DNA of 64,000 nucleotides from Micrococcus cohnii (GTDB lineage: Bacteria > Actinomycetota > Actinomycetes > Actinomycetales > Micrococcaceae): NCBI RefSeq assembly GCF_014205175.1, contig NZ_JACHNA010000001.1, positions 744,001-808,000 on the forward strand, read 5' to 3'. Numbering within the stretch: the stretch's first letter is position 1; every line of letters begins with the position of its first letter. The translations under genes and the position numbers were made by a program. Of this stretch, positions 1 through 8,414 are shown piece after piece. The notes under the pieces were generated by a model, which saw only the letters and a list, made by a program, of their open reading frames with translations, was not told the origin of the DNA and ran no database searches.

Positions 1-948
1 CTGCGCACCGGCGTCGACATGATCGCGTTGTCCTTCGTCCGCGACGCCGACGACATCACCCGTGTCCACGAGATCATGGATGAGGAGGGTCGCCGGGTCC
101 CGGTGATCGCGAAGATCGAGAAGCCGCAGGCCGTCAGGAACCTCGAGGCGATCGTCGACGCATTCGACGCGGTCATGGTGGCCCGCGGAGACCTGGGCGT
201 CGAGCTGCCGCTCGAAGAGGTGCCCGTCGTGCAGAAGCGCGCGATCGAGCTCGCCCGGCGCTGGGCGAAGCCGATCATCGTCGCCACCCAGGTGCTCGAA
301 TCCATGATCGAGAACCCGCGGCCGACCCGGGCCGAGGCCTCCGACTGCGCGAACGCGGTGCTCGACGGCGCTGACGCCGTGATGCTCTCCGGTGAGACCT
401 CCGTGGGGGCCCACCCGGTCGAGACCGTGCGCACCATGGCGCGCATCATCGAGTCGACGGAGACGCACGGGCTCGAGCGGATCGACCCGCTCACCGCCAG
501 GCCGCGCACGCGTGGGGGAGCGATCACCCGCGCGGCGGTGAACATCGCCGATCAGCTCGAGATCCCCTTCTTGGCGACGTTCACGCAGTCCGGCGACTCG
601 GCACGCCGTCTGTCCCGGCTGCGCCCGAGCCAGCCGATCTACGCCTTCACGCACGTCGAACACACGCACAACATTCTGTGCCTGTCATGGGGCATCTACC
701 CGAAGATGGTCCCGTTCCAGGACTCGACCGACAAGATGACGGCCCAGGTCGATCTCTCGCTGCTGCGCGAGAAGATCGCCGTCGAGGGGGACCTGGTCGT
801 GATCGCCGCGGGCTCGCCTCCCGGCAAGGCCGGCTCAACGAACACGCTGCGTGTCCACAAGGTGGGCGATCCGCTCGACTCCGGCGGCCGCGTCGAGGAC
901 GTGCAGCGTGAACAGGTCGGCTTCTGGGAGCCCGAGGCGGAGAACTGA
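1..948 (+). CDS. pyk: Pyruvate kinase, 3' part (5' end outside window)
   Basis: Last step of glycolysis: phosphoenolpyruvate plus ADP gives pyruvate plus ATP, in the cytosol. The frame is already open at base 1, so this is the carboxy-terminal 315 codons of a protein that is normally about 470-490 residues. Visible landmarks are the active-site strand KIEKPQA (residues 38-44 of the fragment), the metal and phosphate segment MVARGDLGVELP, and PTRAEASDCANAVLDGAD of the (beta/alpha)8 barrel. They are followed by the complete C-terminal domain from about residue 170, which in this family can carry allosteric effector sites. The gene ends convergently with pdtaR, 34 bases away. Identity is secure; only the N-terminus is missing. 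Confidence 0.97.
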   Translation: MRTGVDMIALSFVRDADDITRVHEIMDEEGRRVPVIAKIEKPQAVRNLEAIVDAFDAVMVARGDLGVELPLEEVPVVQKRAIELARRWAKPIIVATQVLESMIENPRPTRAEASDCANAVLDGADAVMLSGETSVGAHPVETVRTMARIIESTETHGLERIDPLTARPRTRGGAITRAAVNIADQLEIPFLATFTQSGDSARRLSRLRPSQPIYAFTHVEHTHNILCLSWGIYPKMVPFQDSTDKMTAQVDLSLLREKIAVEGDLVVIAAGSPPGKAGSTNTLRVHKVGDPLDSGGRVEDVQREQVGFWEPEAEN

Positions 949-975
949 GCCGCGGGGCCGGCGGCGCGCCGCGGC
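949..975. terminator. GC-rich hairpin between pyk and pdtaR
   Basis: Inverted repeat GCCGCGG (949-955) and CCGCGGC (969-975) with a 13-base loop, lying between two convergent genes. There is no T-tract on either side, so its action as a bidirectional terminator is inferred from position only. Confidence 0.4.
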
Positions 976-982
976 CGGTGAC

Positions 983-1621
983 TCAGCTGAGCTGGTCGAC
1001 GACGGTCTGAGCGACCTCACGCATCGTCAGCCGCCGGTCCATGGAGGTCTTCTGGATCCACCGGAACGCCTCGGGCTCGGTGAGCTGCATGTTCTCCTGC
1101 AGCAACGACTTCGCCCGTTCCACCAGCTTGCGGGTGGCGAACTGTTCGCTGAGGTCCTGCACCTCGGCCTCGAGGCCGCGCAGCTGCTCATAGCGCGCCA
1201 CCGCCACCTCGATCGCCGGCACGAGGTCCGCCTCGGTGAACGGCTTGACGACGTACGCCATCGCCCCCGCTTCGCGCGCCCGCTCGACGAGCTCACGCTG
1301 CGAGAACGCCGTGAGCATCACGACGGGAGTGAGGCGGTCCGCAGCGATCTGCTCGGCTGCGGACAGCCCGTCCATCACGGGCATCTTGACGTCCATGACC
1401 ACCACGTCCGGTTCGTGCTCCCGCACGGCGGCGACGGCTGCCTGGCCGTCGCCCACCTCGGCCACGACCTCGTAGCCGGCGTGCGAGAGGGACTCGACGA
1501 TGTCCAGGCGGATCAGGGCCTCGTCCTCCGCGACGACGGCGCGCAGTCGGGCCTGCGAGGCCAGTGTCCCGGTCTGATCCGGGGCCTCGTCGGCGGTCGG
1601 GGTGCTGGGGGAGGTCGTCAT
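983..1621 (-). CDS. pdtaR: ANTAR-domain response regulator (PdtaR-like)
   Basis: Two-component response regulator that probably acts on RNA. Residues about 26-140 form a receiver domain with acidic residues in VVAEDEA, the phospho-acceptor Asp77 in VVVMDVKMP, and the conserved Lys in YVVKPF. Residues about 145-205 form an ANTAR domain ending with the helix around RWIQKTSMDRRLTMREVA. ANTAR domains bind paired hexaloop hairpins and prevent transcription termination; the usual partner kinase is PdtaS, which is not in this window. The start at 1621 gives 212 residues. The open frame continues upstream, but only as antisense of the tRNA gene, so I reject a longer form. A neighbouring pyk is common in actinobacteria. 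Confidence 0.93.
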   Translation of the reverse strand: MTTSPSTPTADEAPDQTGTLASQARLRAVVAEDEALIRLDIVESLSHAGYEVVAEVGDGQAAVAAVREHEPDVVVMDVKMPVMDGLSAAEQIAADRLTPVVMLTAFSQRELVERAREAGAMAYVVKPFTEADLVPAIEVAVARYEQLRGLEAEVQDLSEQFATRKLVERAKSLLQENMQLTEPEAFRWIQKTSMDRRLTMREVAQTVVDQLS

Positions 1622-1746
1622 CGTCCTCGCTCTCGTCGCAGATGGTGGGCGCCGCGCCGAACAGCCGGTTTCGGCGCACGTACCCCAGACTACTGAACCC
1701 CTGCACTGCTGATAGGGTCGTCCCCGATCATCGTTACTGTGGTCAC

Positions 1747-1828
1747 GCCCGAATGGTGGAATCGGTAGACACGCCGCACTCAAAATGCGGTACCGCGAGG
1801 TGTGTGGGTTCGAGTCCCACTTCGGGCA
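1747..1828 (+). tRNA. tRNA-Leu(CAA)
   Basis: The acceptor stem GCCCGAA (1747-1753) pairs with TTCGGGC (1821-1827), followed by discriminator A at 1828. The anticodon stem CCGCA/TGCGG encloses the loop CTCAAAA, giving anticodon CAA, which reads TTG. A long variable arm around TACCGCGAGG and the T-loop GGTTCGAGTCC show a class II leucine tRNA. No CCA is encoded. Possible -10 boxes are TAGGGT (1713-1718) and TACTGT (1735-1740). Confidence 0.96.
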
Positions 1829-1940
1829 CTGCGAGTCGGGTCTGATGGTCCGACGATGGCCGGTGCGGCTCTCGTGCCGCGCAGTCGTCTCGGCCACAGG
1901 CTCGACGCACCCGCCCGATCCGCCCGGAGAGGAGACGCGC

Positions 1941-2069
1941 ATGCACACTCTCGCCGCCCGCGAGACGAGCCTCTGCGCGCTCAGCTGCGACATCACCGCG
2001 GTGGGCACGAACGGGCAGATTTCCCAGTGGGGTCGTATGCAGGCCGGCGCACCGCCCTGGGGCTGCTGA
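1941..2069 (+). CDS. Candidate small protein, 42 residues, unknown function
   Basis: I do not recognise this family. The frame starts with ATG at 1941, preceded at good spacing by the strong ribosome site GGAGAGGAGA (1926-1935). Most third codon positions are G or C, as in the real genes around it. The peptide begins MHTLAARET, has cysteines at 12, 16 and 42, and ends QAGAPPWGC. It is hydrophilic, with no membrane segment or signal peptide. It lies between a tRNA and the antiporter operon on the same strand, so it could be a free-standing small protein, a leader peptide for mnhA, or the precursor of a modified peptide. The main support is the ribosome site and codon bias; high GC alone can create such frames. 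Confidence 0.45.
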   Translation: MHTLAARETSLCALSCDITAVGTNGQISQWGRMQAGAPPWGC

Positions 2070-2205
2070 GCCACCCCGCGCGGACAGGCCTGTGGCGACT
2101 GCCCCCCCCTCGATGAGCCCGGTGCGCAGTGCTTCGTTCCGCGATCGCGGGACCGCCGGGTCGCCCCGGCCCCCGTGACACACTGATCGTGTCCGGCCTC
2201 GGCGC

Positions 2206-2217
2206 GAGAGCGCTCTC
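2206..2217. promoter_or_regulatory. Palindromic operator-like site upstream of mnhA
   Basis: GAGAGCGCTCTC is a perfect 12-base palindrome with the central GAGCGCTC typical of LacI-family operators in actinobacteria; the Streptomyces CebR site TGGGAGCGCTCCCA is the closest one I know. It sits 26 bases before the mnhA start, where a bound repressor would block transcription. No LacI-type regulator is in the window, so the binding protein is unknown. Confidence 0.4.
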
Positions 2218-2243
2218 ACCGTGTCCGACCTCGTCCCTTTGGA

Positions 2244-5123
2244 ATGTGCATGCTCCTGATCAGCCTTCTGCTGGCTCTGGTGGCCGTCGTCGCCGCCGTG
2301 CCGGTGTCCCGTCTGCTCGGCCGCGACGCCGGATGGGTGCTCGCCGCGCCGTTGGCCGCCGCCGCCGCCGTCCTCAGCGTCGCCTATGCGGGCACCGACG
2401 GCGGTGCCGCGCCCGTCACCCAGTCGCTGCCGTGGCTGCCGAGCCTCGGCGTGAGTTTGGACCTGCGCCTGGCCGGGCTGTCCTACGTGTTCTCGATGAT
2501 CGTCCTGGTGATCGGTGCAATCATCCTGGCCTACTCGTCGAGGTACCTCGGCACGGACCGGGCGACGTATCGGCACGGGACGTTCTACCTGCTTATGACG
2601 ACGTTCGCCGCGGCGATGCTGCTGCTGGTGCTCACCGATGATCTCGTCGTGTTCTTTGTCGCGTGGGAGTTCACGACGTTCGCGTCGTTCTTCCTGATCT
2701 CCCGCTCCGGCGAGCACGCCCGGGACGCCGCGATCCGCACCCTCCTGGTGACCGTCGGCGGCGGGCTCGCCCTGTTGGTCGCCGTGTGCGTCATGATCGT
2801 CGCCGCCGGTACCACGCGGATCTCCGAGGTGCTGGCGGCCCCGTTCTGGCAGGACTCCGGCACGGCGACTCTCGTGGCCGTGCTGCTGGCCGTCGCCGCG
2901 TTCACGAAGTCCGCGCAGTTCCCGTTCCAGTCCTGGCTGCCCGACTCGATGGTCGCCATCTCCCCGGTGTCGGCGTATCTGCACGCCGCGGCCATGGTCA
3001 AGGCCGGCATCTTCATGCTGCTGCTGTTCTCACCGGCCCTGGCCGGGACCGCCGTGTGGTCCACGCTGCTGATCGTCTCCGGGCTGGTGACCGCGATCTT
3101 CGGTGCCATGACGGCGATGCGTCAGCACGATCTCAAGGGCCTGCTCGCCTACTCCACGATGAGCCAGCTGGGTCTGCTCGTGACGATCATCGGTGTCGGG
3201 ACCGAAGCGGCCTTGACCGCCGCCATCGTGCACACCATCGCGCATGCGCTGTTCAAGTGCGCCCTGTTCATGCTCATCGGCATCGTCGACCACGAGGCGG
3301 GAACCCGTGACCTGCGGGAGCTGGCCGGACGCACCGTGCGGATGCCGGTGGTGGGCGCCGCCCTGGTGATCGCGGCGGTCTCGATGGCGGGTGTGCCGCC
3401 GCTGTTCGGTTTCGTGTCCAAGGAGAGCCTGCTCGAGGCGGCCCTGCACGCGCAGGGGCCGGCATGGCTGCCGAGCCTGGTGACGGTCGGCATCGCGTGG
3501 GCCTCCGTGTTCACCTTCGCCTACTCGGGCCGGCTCATCCTCGGCGCCCTGAATCTGTGGGGGGACGCGCCCCTGGGGCATCCGCAGCCGTGGATCCGCG
3601 GCCGCGGCGAGCCGGTGAGCGACCCGTCGCCCGCGTTCTGGCTTCCGCCGGCCTTGGCCGTGATCGCTACCGTCGGACTGGGCCTGGTCCCCGGCGTGCT
3701 CGACGGCTGGGTCTCCGCCGCCGCGGCCGATGCGACCGGTGGCCATCCGCATGCGCATCTGGCGCTGTGGCACGGCCTGAACCTCGCGCTGTTCGTCTCC
3801 CTGGCCGTCATTGTGAGCGGTCTGGCCCTGGTGCTGCTGCGCCGACCGGTCGAGTCCGTAGCCATGCGGATCAGCTCGCCGATCAACGGCTTGGCCGTCA
3901 ACGACGCCGTCCGACACGGTCTGGTCGAGGTGGGCGCGGGCGTCGGCCGCACCACCGGCACGATCGCCCCGCGGGCCCACCTGCTGATGCCCGCGCTCGT
4001 GTTGGGTGTGTTCGCGGTGGTCGGCCTCATCGGCCTCGATGATCTGCCGCCCGTGGTCGGCCAGACCTCCCGCTGGCACGACTGGGTGCTGGTCGTGATG
4101 ATCGGCGTCGGCGTCGTGGCGACGATCCGGGCGCGCACTCGCATCTCGGCGATGGTCGTCGTCGGTGTCATCGGCTTCGGCGCGACCCTGTGGTTCTTCA
4201 CCCTCGGCGCCGTCGACGTGGCGCTGACCCAGCTGCTGGTCGAGGTGCTGACCGTCTGCGTGATGGTGCTGCTGCTGCGCCGTCTTCCCGCGCGCTTCGC
4301 GGCCGATCCGGCGCCGCATCGGGCCCGCGCGCTGTTCGCCGCCACCGTCGCGGGAATCGCCTCGACTCTCGGCGTGCTGGCCTTCACCGGACGCCGCGAG
4401 ATGTCCGCGCTCTCCGAGTACTACCTCGAACAGACCTACGACACGACCTACGCCGTGAACATCGTCAACTCGATCCTCGTGGACTTCCGCGCGCTCGACA
4501 CGATGGGCGAGCTCACGGTACTCGGCATGACCGGGTTGGCGATCGCCGCCCTGCTGGCCAATCGCCAGCCCGTGCCTGCGCGCCGCTCCGTCGTCGACGA
4601 GAACTCGCCGCTGGCTCACGCCCGCGAGAACCTCGTCTACGTGCGGGTGTTCGGCAAGGCGCTGGGCCCGGCCATCATCGCCCTGTCCGCGCTGCTGTAT
4701 CTGCGCGGGCACTACGAGCCCGGCGGCGGCTTCATCGCGGCCCTGGTCGGAGGCGCCGGCTACGCCCTGCTGTACCTGGCCGCGGACGACGACCAGGACC
4801 GGCGTCTGAAATGGCCCTTCCTCACCCTGATCGGCGCGGGCGTGTCGATCGGCGTGGGCACCGGGTTGCTGGGCTACTTGGGCGATGACGGCTTCCTGGC
4901 CGGCTTCGGAGTGAAGATCCTCGGGTACAACCTGGGCACCGCCCTGCTGTTCGACCTGGGCGTGTACCTCGGGGTCCTCGGGCTCATCGTCGGCGCGTTC
5001 ACGCTGCTCGGCCCCGACCGGCTCGTGCAGGGCGAGGACCGTGCGGTCGAGGAGCACGGCGCCGCGCTCGATGCGGACAAGGCCCGACACCACACCGCCG
5101 CAGCGACGGAAGGAACACGCTGA
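2244..5123 (+). CDS. mnhA: Mrp Na+/H+ antiporter subunit A, fused to subunit B
   Basis: Largest membrane subunit of the multi-subunit Mrp (Mnh) cation/proton antiporter, which exports Na+ in exchange for H+ and supports pH and salt homeostasis. The protein is 959 residues and hydrophobic throughout. Residues about 120-400 form the proton-channel domain related to complex I subunits NuoL/M/N, with the conserved stretch SAQFPFQSWLPDSMVAISPV and the histidine-rich HTIAHALFKCALFML. Residues about 610-700 resemble the MrpA C-terminal region. Residues about 790-910 are an MnhB domain (PGGGFIAALVGGAGYALLYL), so A and B are one polypeptide, and there is no separate mnhB. ATG codons at 2244 and 2250 are both possible; neither has a clear ribosome site. 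It overlaps mnhC by one base. Confidence 0.95.
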   Translation: MCMLLISLLLALVAVVAAVPVSRLLGRDAGWVLAAPLAAAAAVLSVAYAGTDGGAAPVTQSLPWLPSLGVSLDLRLAGLSYVFSMIVLVIGAIILAYSSRYLGTDRATYRHGTFYLLMTTFAAAMLLLVLTDDLVVFFVAWEFTTFASFFLISRSGEHARDAAIRTLLVTVGGGLALLVAVCVMIVAAGTTRISEVLAAPFWQDSGTATLVAVLLAVAAFTKSAQFPFQSWLPDSMVAISPVSAYLHAAAMVKAGIFMLLLFSPALAGTAVWSTLLIVSGLVTAIFGAMTAMRQHDLKGLLAYSTMSQLGLLVTIIGVGTEAALTAAIVHTIAHALFKCALFMLIGIVDHEAGTRDLRELAGRTVRMPVVGAALVIAAVSMAGVPPLFGFVSKESLLEAALHAQGPAWLPSLVTVGIAWASVFTFAYSGRLILGALNLWGDAPLGHPQPWIRGRGEPVSDPSPAFWLPPALAVIATVGLGLVPGVLDGWVSAAAADATGGHPHAHLALWHGLNLALFVSLAVIVSGLALVLLRRPVESVAMRISSPINGLAVNDAVRHGLVEVGAGVGRTTGTIAPRAHLLMPALVLGVFAVVGLIGLDDLPPVVGQTSRWHDWVLVVMIGVGVVATIRARTRISAMVVVGVIGFGATLWFFTLGAVDVALTQLLVEVLTVCVMVLLLRRLPARFAADPAPHRARALFAATVAGIASTLGVLAFTGRREMSALSEYYLEQTYDTTYAVNIVNSILVDFRALDTMGELTVLGMTGLAIAALLANRQPVPARRSVVDENSPLAHARENLVYVRVFGKALGPAIIALSALLYLRGHYEPGGGFIAALVGGAGYALLYLAADDDQDRRLKWPFLTLIGAGVSIGVGTGLLGYLGDDGFLAGFGVKILGYNLGTALLFDLGVYLGVLGLIVGAFTLLGPDRLVQGEDRAVEEHGAALDADKARHHTAAATEGTR

Positions 5124-5587
5124 TGACCCTCGCCCTCACGGTGGGCCTGCTCATGTTCGGTGCGGTCTACCTCTTCTCCAAGCGCGAGCTGCTGCGCGTG
5201 ATCCTCGGCCTGGTGCTGCTGGGGCATGCGGGCAACCTGATCCTGCTCGCCGCCGGCGGCACGGACCGCCGGGCTCTGCCGTTCTCGCACAAGCACGAGC
5301 TCGCGACGCAGGCTGATCCGCTGCCCCAGGCGTTCGTGCTGACCGCGATCGTGATCTCCTTCGCCATCACCGTCCTGCTGCTGGTGCTGTCCGTGACCGG
5401 CCGTCAGGACGACGCCGTGGCCGGTCGCGATGAGCCGACCGATCCGCTCGAGCAGTCCGCTGCGGACGCGCGCTATCCGCGGCAGGAGCTGGACGCGGCC
5501 CGCGCCGGACTGACCGACCGAGCCCCCGCACTGCGGACCGCCGAGCAGGAGACGACCGTCCCCACGAGCCAGGAGGACCGCGCATGA
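5123..5587 (+). CDS. mnhC: Mrp Na+/H+ antiporter subunit C
   Basis: Small membrane subunit homologous to NuoK of complex I. It has three hydrophobic segments in the first 95 residues, with the family stretch LFSKRELLRVILGLVLLGHA and the later PLPQAFVLTAIVISFA. At 154 residues it is longer than the usual 110-125 because of a charged, probably cytoplasmic tail rich in Glu, Asp and Ala from about residue 95. It starts at a TGATG junction with mnhA and overlaps mnhD by four bases (ATGA), which indicates translational coupling along the operon. Confidence 0.94.
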   Translation: MTLALTVGLLMFGAVYLFSKRELLRVILGLVLLGHAGNLILLAAGGTDRRALPFSHKHELATQADPLPQAFVLTAIVISFAITVLLLVLSVTGRQDDAVAGRDEPTDPLEQSAADARYPRQELDAARAGLTDRAPALRTAEQETTVPTSQEDRA

Positions 5588-7212
5588 GCCAGACCACCGT
5601 CGGAATGCTGCTGCCGCTCTTCGTGGCCGTGCCGCTGCTGGCCGGTGGTGTGCTCGCCGCGCTGGGACGGCTGCGGCGCGTCCAGGCCTGGGTCGTCGCC
5701 CTCGTGGTGGGCGCGAGCACCCTGGGCGGCGCCGCGCTGATCGCCGCGACCGCCGACGGCTCCGCCTACGGTGCCGGGGTCGGCCCCTGGCCCGACGGGG
5801 TCGCGATCCCGTTCGTCGCGGACATGGCCACCGCGCTGATGCTGACGCTCACCTCCGGACTCACGGCGGTGACGGCGATCTTCGCCTACGGCTCGCGCGT
5901 CGCGAACTCACAGTTCTTCGCCCCGTTCCTCCTCGTGCTCGTCGGCGGCGTCAACGGCGCGCTGCTCACGGCCGACCTGTTCAACCTGTTCGTTTTCATC
6001 GAGGTCATGCTGCTGCCCTCGTACGGACTGTTCGTGCTTTCGGCGAACCGGCGCGAGCCGCTGCGGCGCGTCGACGGAGCGCGGCTCTACGTGACGCTGA
6101 ACCTACTGACCTCGACGATCCTCGTCGCCGGCATCGGCTTCGTGTACGGCGTGACCGGCACCGTGAACCTGGCGGTGCTCGCCGGGGCCGCCGCCGAGGA
6201 CGACCGCGCGGCCCTGGCGGCGGCGCTGATCCTCTTCGCCCTGAGCATCAAGGCGTCCGTCGTGCCGATGCACGGGTGGCTCGCCAAGGCCTACCCGGCG
6301 ACCTCGCCCGCGGTCACGGCGCTGTTCGCGGCCCTGCACACCAAGGTGGCCCTGTACGCGATTTTCCGCGTGTACTCCGTGGTGTACGACGGGGACCCGC
6401 GTTTCCTGTGGGTCCTGGCCACGCTGGCCTGTCTGACCCTGGTAATCGGGGCGCTGGCATCGATCGGTGCGCGGGGCGCGCGGGAGGTGCTGGCCTGGCA
6501 GATGGTCAGCGGCATCGGCGGCATTCTGCTGGGACTGGCCCTGTTCGGCCATCTCGGCCTGTCCGCCGGCCTGTTCTACATGATTCACCACATGGTCGCG
6601 ATGGCCTGCCTGCTCGCCGCCGTCGGGGCGATCGAGGTGCGCTACGGCGTCGGGGGACTCAAGGATGTGCGCGGGCTGGCCCGGCGTGAGCCACTGATCG
6701 CCGTGACGTTCTTCATCGGTCTGCTCTCACTGGCCGGCATTCCTCCGTTCTCCGGCTTCGTCGGGAAACTCGCGATGGTGCTCGCCGGCGTCGCCCAGGG
6801 CAGCCCCGTCGCGGTGACGGTGTTCGTCACGGTCTCCCTGCTGAGCCTGTGGGCGCTGCTGCGCCTGTGGCACGCCTGGTTCTGGGGCGAGCCCCGGCCG
6901 CCGGCGAACTACCACGAGCGGCTCAAGACCAACGCGATGCCGGTGATGTTCGAGGAGCACCCGACTGGGACGGGCAGCTCGACCCCGACCGAGAACTGGG
7001 CGCCGACCGGAGTCATGCCCGTTGTGACTGCCGCGGATGAGCCGGTGACGCGGTCGCGGATCCCGTTCTCGCTCGCCCTGCCGGCGGTGATCACCGCCGT
7101 GGCGACGACGGCGCTCGGCCTCGGCGGCGAAGCCCTGCTCGCGGCCACCGGCGTCGCCGCCGACGGCCTGCTCGACGTGACGACCTATGTGGAGGCGGTG
7201 ATGGGCGGATGA
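5584..7212 (+). CDS. mnhD: Mrp Na+/H+ antiporter subunit D
   Basis: Second proton-channel subunit, 542 residues, of the NuoM/NuoN type with about 14 membrane segments. Family stretches are LFNLFVFIEVMLLPSYGLF, with its conserved Glu in the membrane, and SIKASVVPMHGWLAKAYPAT. A loop at about residues 435-480 (after RLWHAWFWGEP) is hydrophilic and probably cytoplasmic before a last membrane segment, making the protein somewhat longer than the 490-500 residues often seen. It overlaps both neighbours by four bases. Confidence 0.94.
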   Translation: MSQTTVGMLLPLFVAVPLLAGGVLAALGRLRRVQAWVVALVVGASTLGGAALIAATADGSAYGAGVGPWPDGVAIPFVADMATALMLTLTSGLTAVTAIFAYGSRVANSQFFAPFLLVLVGGVNGALLTADLFNLFVFIEVMLLPSYGLFVLSANRREPLRRVDGARLYVTLNLLTSTILVAGIGFVYGVTGTVNLAVLAGAAAEDDRAALAAALILFALSIKASVVPMHGWLAKAYPATSPAVTALFAALHTKVALYAIFRVYSVVYDGDPRFLWVLATLACLTLVIGALASIGARGAREVLAWQMVSGIGGILLGLALFGHLGLSAGLFYMIHHMVAMACLLAAVGAIEVRYGVGGLKDVRGLARREPLIAVTFFIGLLSLAGIPPFSGFVGKLAMVLAGVAQGSPVAVTVFVTVSLLSLWALLRLWHAWFWGEPRPPANYHERLKTNAMPVMFEEHPTGTGSSTPTENWAPTGVMPVVTAADEPVTRSRIPFSLALPAVITAVATTALGLGGEALLAATGVAADGLLDVTTYVEAVMGG

Positions 7213-7679
7213 CGCCGAACCCGAATGATGCCCGGCAGCTCCGGGGCGGCGGCCCCAGGGTCCTTGACGACGGCACCGAGATCTTCTCCCCGGGAGACTG
7301 CAGCGCGGTGAGCCGGCCGTGGCGGATGCTCGTGTTCGTGCTCTGGTTCGCCTGGGCACTCGCCACCTCCTCAGGGGCTGTGCTCCACGACCTGGTCACG
7401 CCGGGCAATCAGGCCCGCTCCGGCATCGCCCGGATCCGGCTGAACTGCCGCACCGACGCCGAGGTCACGATGCTCTCCTCGCTGATCACGCTGACCCCCG
7501 GCACCCTCACGCTGGGCACCAACCGTGAGACGGCGGACGGGGCGCAGATGGACCCAGACGGCCATCGCCTCCTGTACGTCCACGCTCTCTACGCCGACGA
7601 CGCCGATGCGCTGCGCACCGAGATCCACGACATGGAGCGCCGTATGCTCCACGCTCTGCGGAAGGAGGGGATCGCCTGA
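7209..7679 (+). CDS. mnhE: Mrp Na+/H+ antiporter subunit E
   Basis: Subunit E of the Mrp complex, 156 residues. A hydrophilic leader of about 40 residues comes first, then one clear hydrophobic segment at about 40-60 (LVFVLWFAWALAT). The conserved MnhE body follows with SLITLTPGTLTLG and the aspartate-rich LYVHALYADDADALR. The ATGA overlap with mnhD at 7209 fixes the start. The ending shares a TGATG junction with mnhF. The long N-terminal leader compared with the family is the only odd point. Confidence 0.92.
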   Translation: MTPNPNDARQLRGGGPRVLDDGTEIFSPGDCSAVSRPWRMLVFVLWFAWALATSSGAVLHDLVTPGNQARSGIARIRLNCRTDAEVTMLSSLITLTPGTLTLGTNRETADGAQMDPDGHRLLYVHALYADDADALRTEIHDMERRMLHALRKEGIA

Positions 7680-7960
7680 TGTTCGCGAACTACGACCTCA
7701 CGCTGCTGGGCATCGACATCGCGATCGCCCTGCTGCTCGTCTCGGCCCTCGTCTCGGCCTTCCGGATTCTGAAGGGGCCGCTCGAGGCGGACCGGGCCGT
7801 CTCCGCGGATCTGCTGACGTTCTCCGCGATCGGCATGGTCGTGCTCTTCGGCGTGCGGACGCAGAACCCGTTCACCTTCGACATCGTCCTGGTCGCCGCC
7901 ATCGTCGGTTTCCTCTCGGGCATGTCGCTGGCCCGTGCCCTGACCCGCGGCAAACGCTGA
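7679..7960 (+). CDS. mnhF: Mrp Na+/H+ antiporter subunit F
   Basis: Subunit F, 93 residues, three membrane segments. The family stretch RILKGPLEADRAVSADLL lies between segments one and two, and the end is positively charged (RALTRGKR), which places the C-terminus in the cytoplasm. It begins one base inside the mnhE stop codon, so it is the same transcript. Confidence 0.93.
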   Translation: MFANYDLTLLGIDIAIALLLVSALVSAFRILKGPLEADRAVSADLLTFSAIGMVVLFGVRTQNPFTFDIVLVAAIVGFLSGMSLARALTRGKR

Positions 7961-7970
7961 GGAAGGACCC

Positions 7971-8363
7971 ATGGAACTCGTCTTCATCATCATCGGATCG
8001 GTCCTCGTCGTGCTGGGCGCCCTCGTGTTCCTGGGTGCGGCGCTGGGCCTGATCCAGTTCTTCGACCCCTACTCGCGGATCTCTGCGACCGGTACCGCCG
8101 GCGGCGTCGGCATGATCCTCGTGGTCGTCGGCGCCGTGATGTTCATGCCCAGCGTCGCGAACCTCGTGAAGGTCGCGCTGATCGTGGCCTTGCAGCTGGG
8201 CACCGCGTCGGTGGCGACCATGGCCCTGGGACGTTCGGCCTACCTGACCGGGGTGCAGATGAACCCCGGCTACTTCGACGAGCTCGCCGAGGACACCCCC
8301 GGCCGCGATCGTGACGGCGACGGCGTGCCGGATGAGCCCTGCGTCCAGCCCGGACGGGACTGA
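7971..8363 (+). CDS. mnhG: Mrp Na+/H+ antiporter subunit G
   Basis: Last subunit of the operon, 130 residues, with three membrane segments in the first 95. The family core is FFDPYSRISATGTAGGVGM. AGGAAGGA just upstream of ATG 7971 is a good ribosome site. The C-terminal tail (about residues 104-130) is unusual: it contains DRDGDGVPDEP, which looks like the calcium-binding DxDxDGxxD loop of thrombospondin type 3 repeats. Whether the tail binds Ca2+ or simply resembles it is unknown. Confidence 0.93.
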   Translation: MELVFIIIGSVLVVLGALVFLGAALGLIQFFDPYSRISATGTAGGVGMILVVVGAVMFMPSVANLVKVALIVALQLGTASVATMALGRSAYLTGVQMNPGYFDELAEDTPGRDRDGDGVPDEPCVQPGRD

Positions 8364-8414
8364 CCGGACGGGAGGCAACCGAGCCGGCCCCGGCGGCGTC
8401 CCGCGCCCGCGCGC

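Larger units (their letters stand above)
1829..2243 (+). other. Intergenic region between tRNA-Leu and the mnh operon
   Basis: This 415-base stretch has no recognised gene family. It holds a candidate 42-codon gene (1941-2069), a run of eight Cs around 2103-2110, a short inverted repeat GACAC-7 bases-GTGTC (2177-2193) and the perfect palindrome GAGAGCGCTCTC (2206-2217), 26 bases before the mnhA start. CACACT (2179-2184) could be a -10 box for the antiporter operon, but no matching -35 is obvious. Minus-strand open frames here are antisense shadows of the tRNA. Confidence 0.6.

Noticed and set aside
1743-2984. Long minus-strand open frame across the tRNA and the start of mnhA
   Set aside because: It contains the antisense translation of the tRNA-Leu gene and runs opposite a clear membrane-protein gene; it has no family resemblance and no ribosome site.
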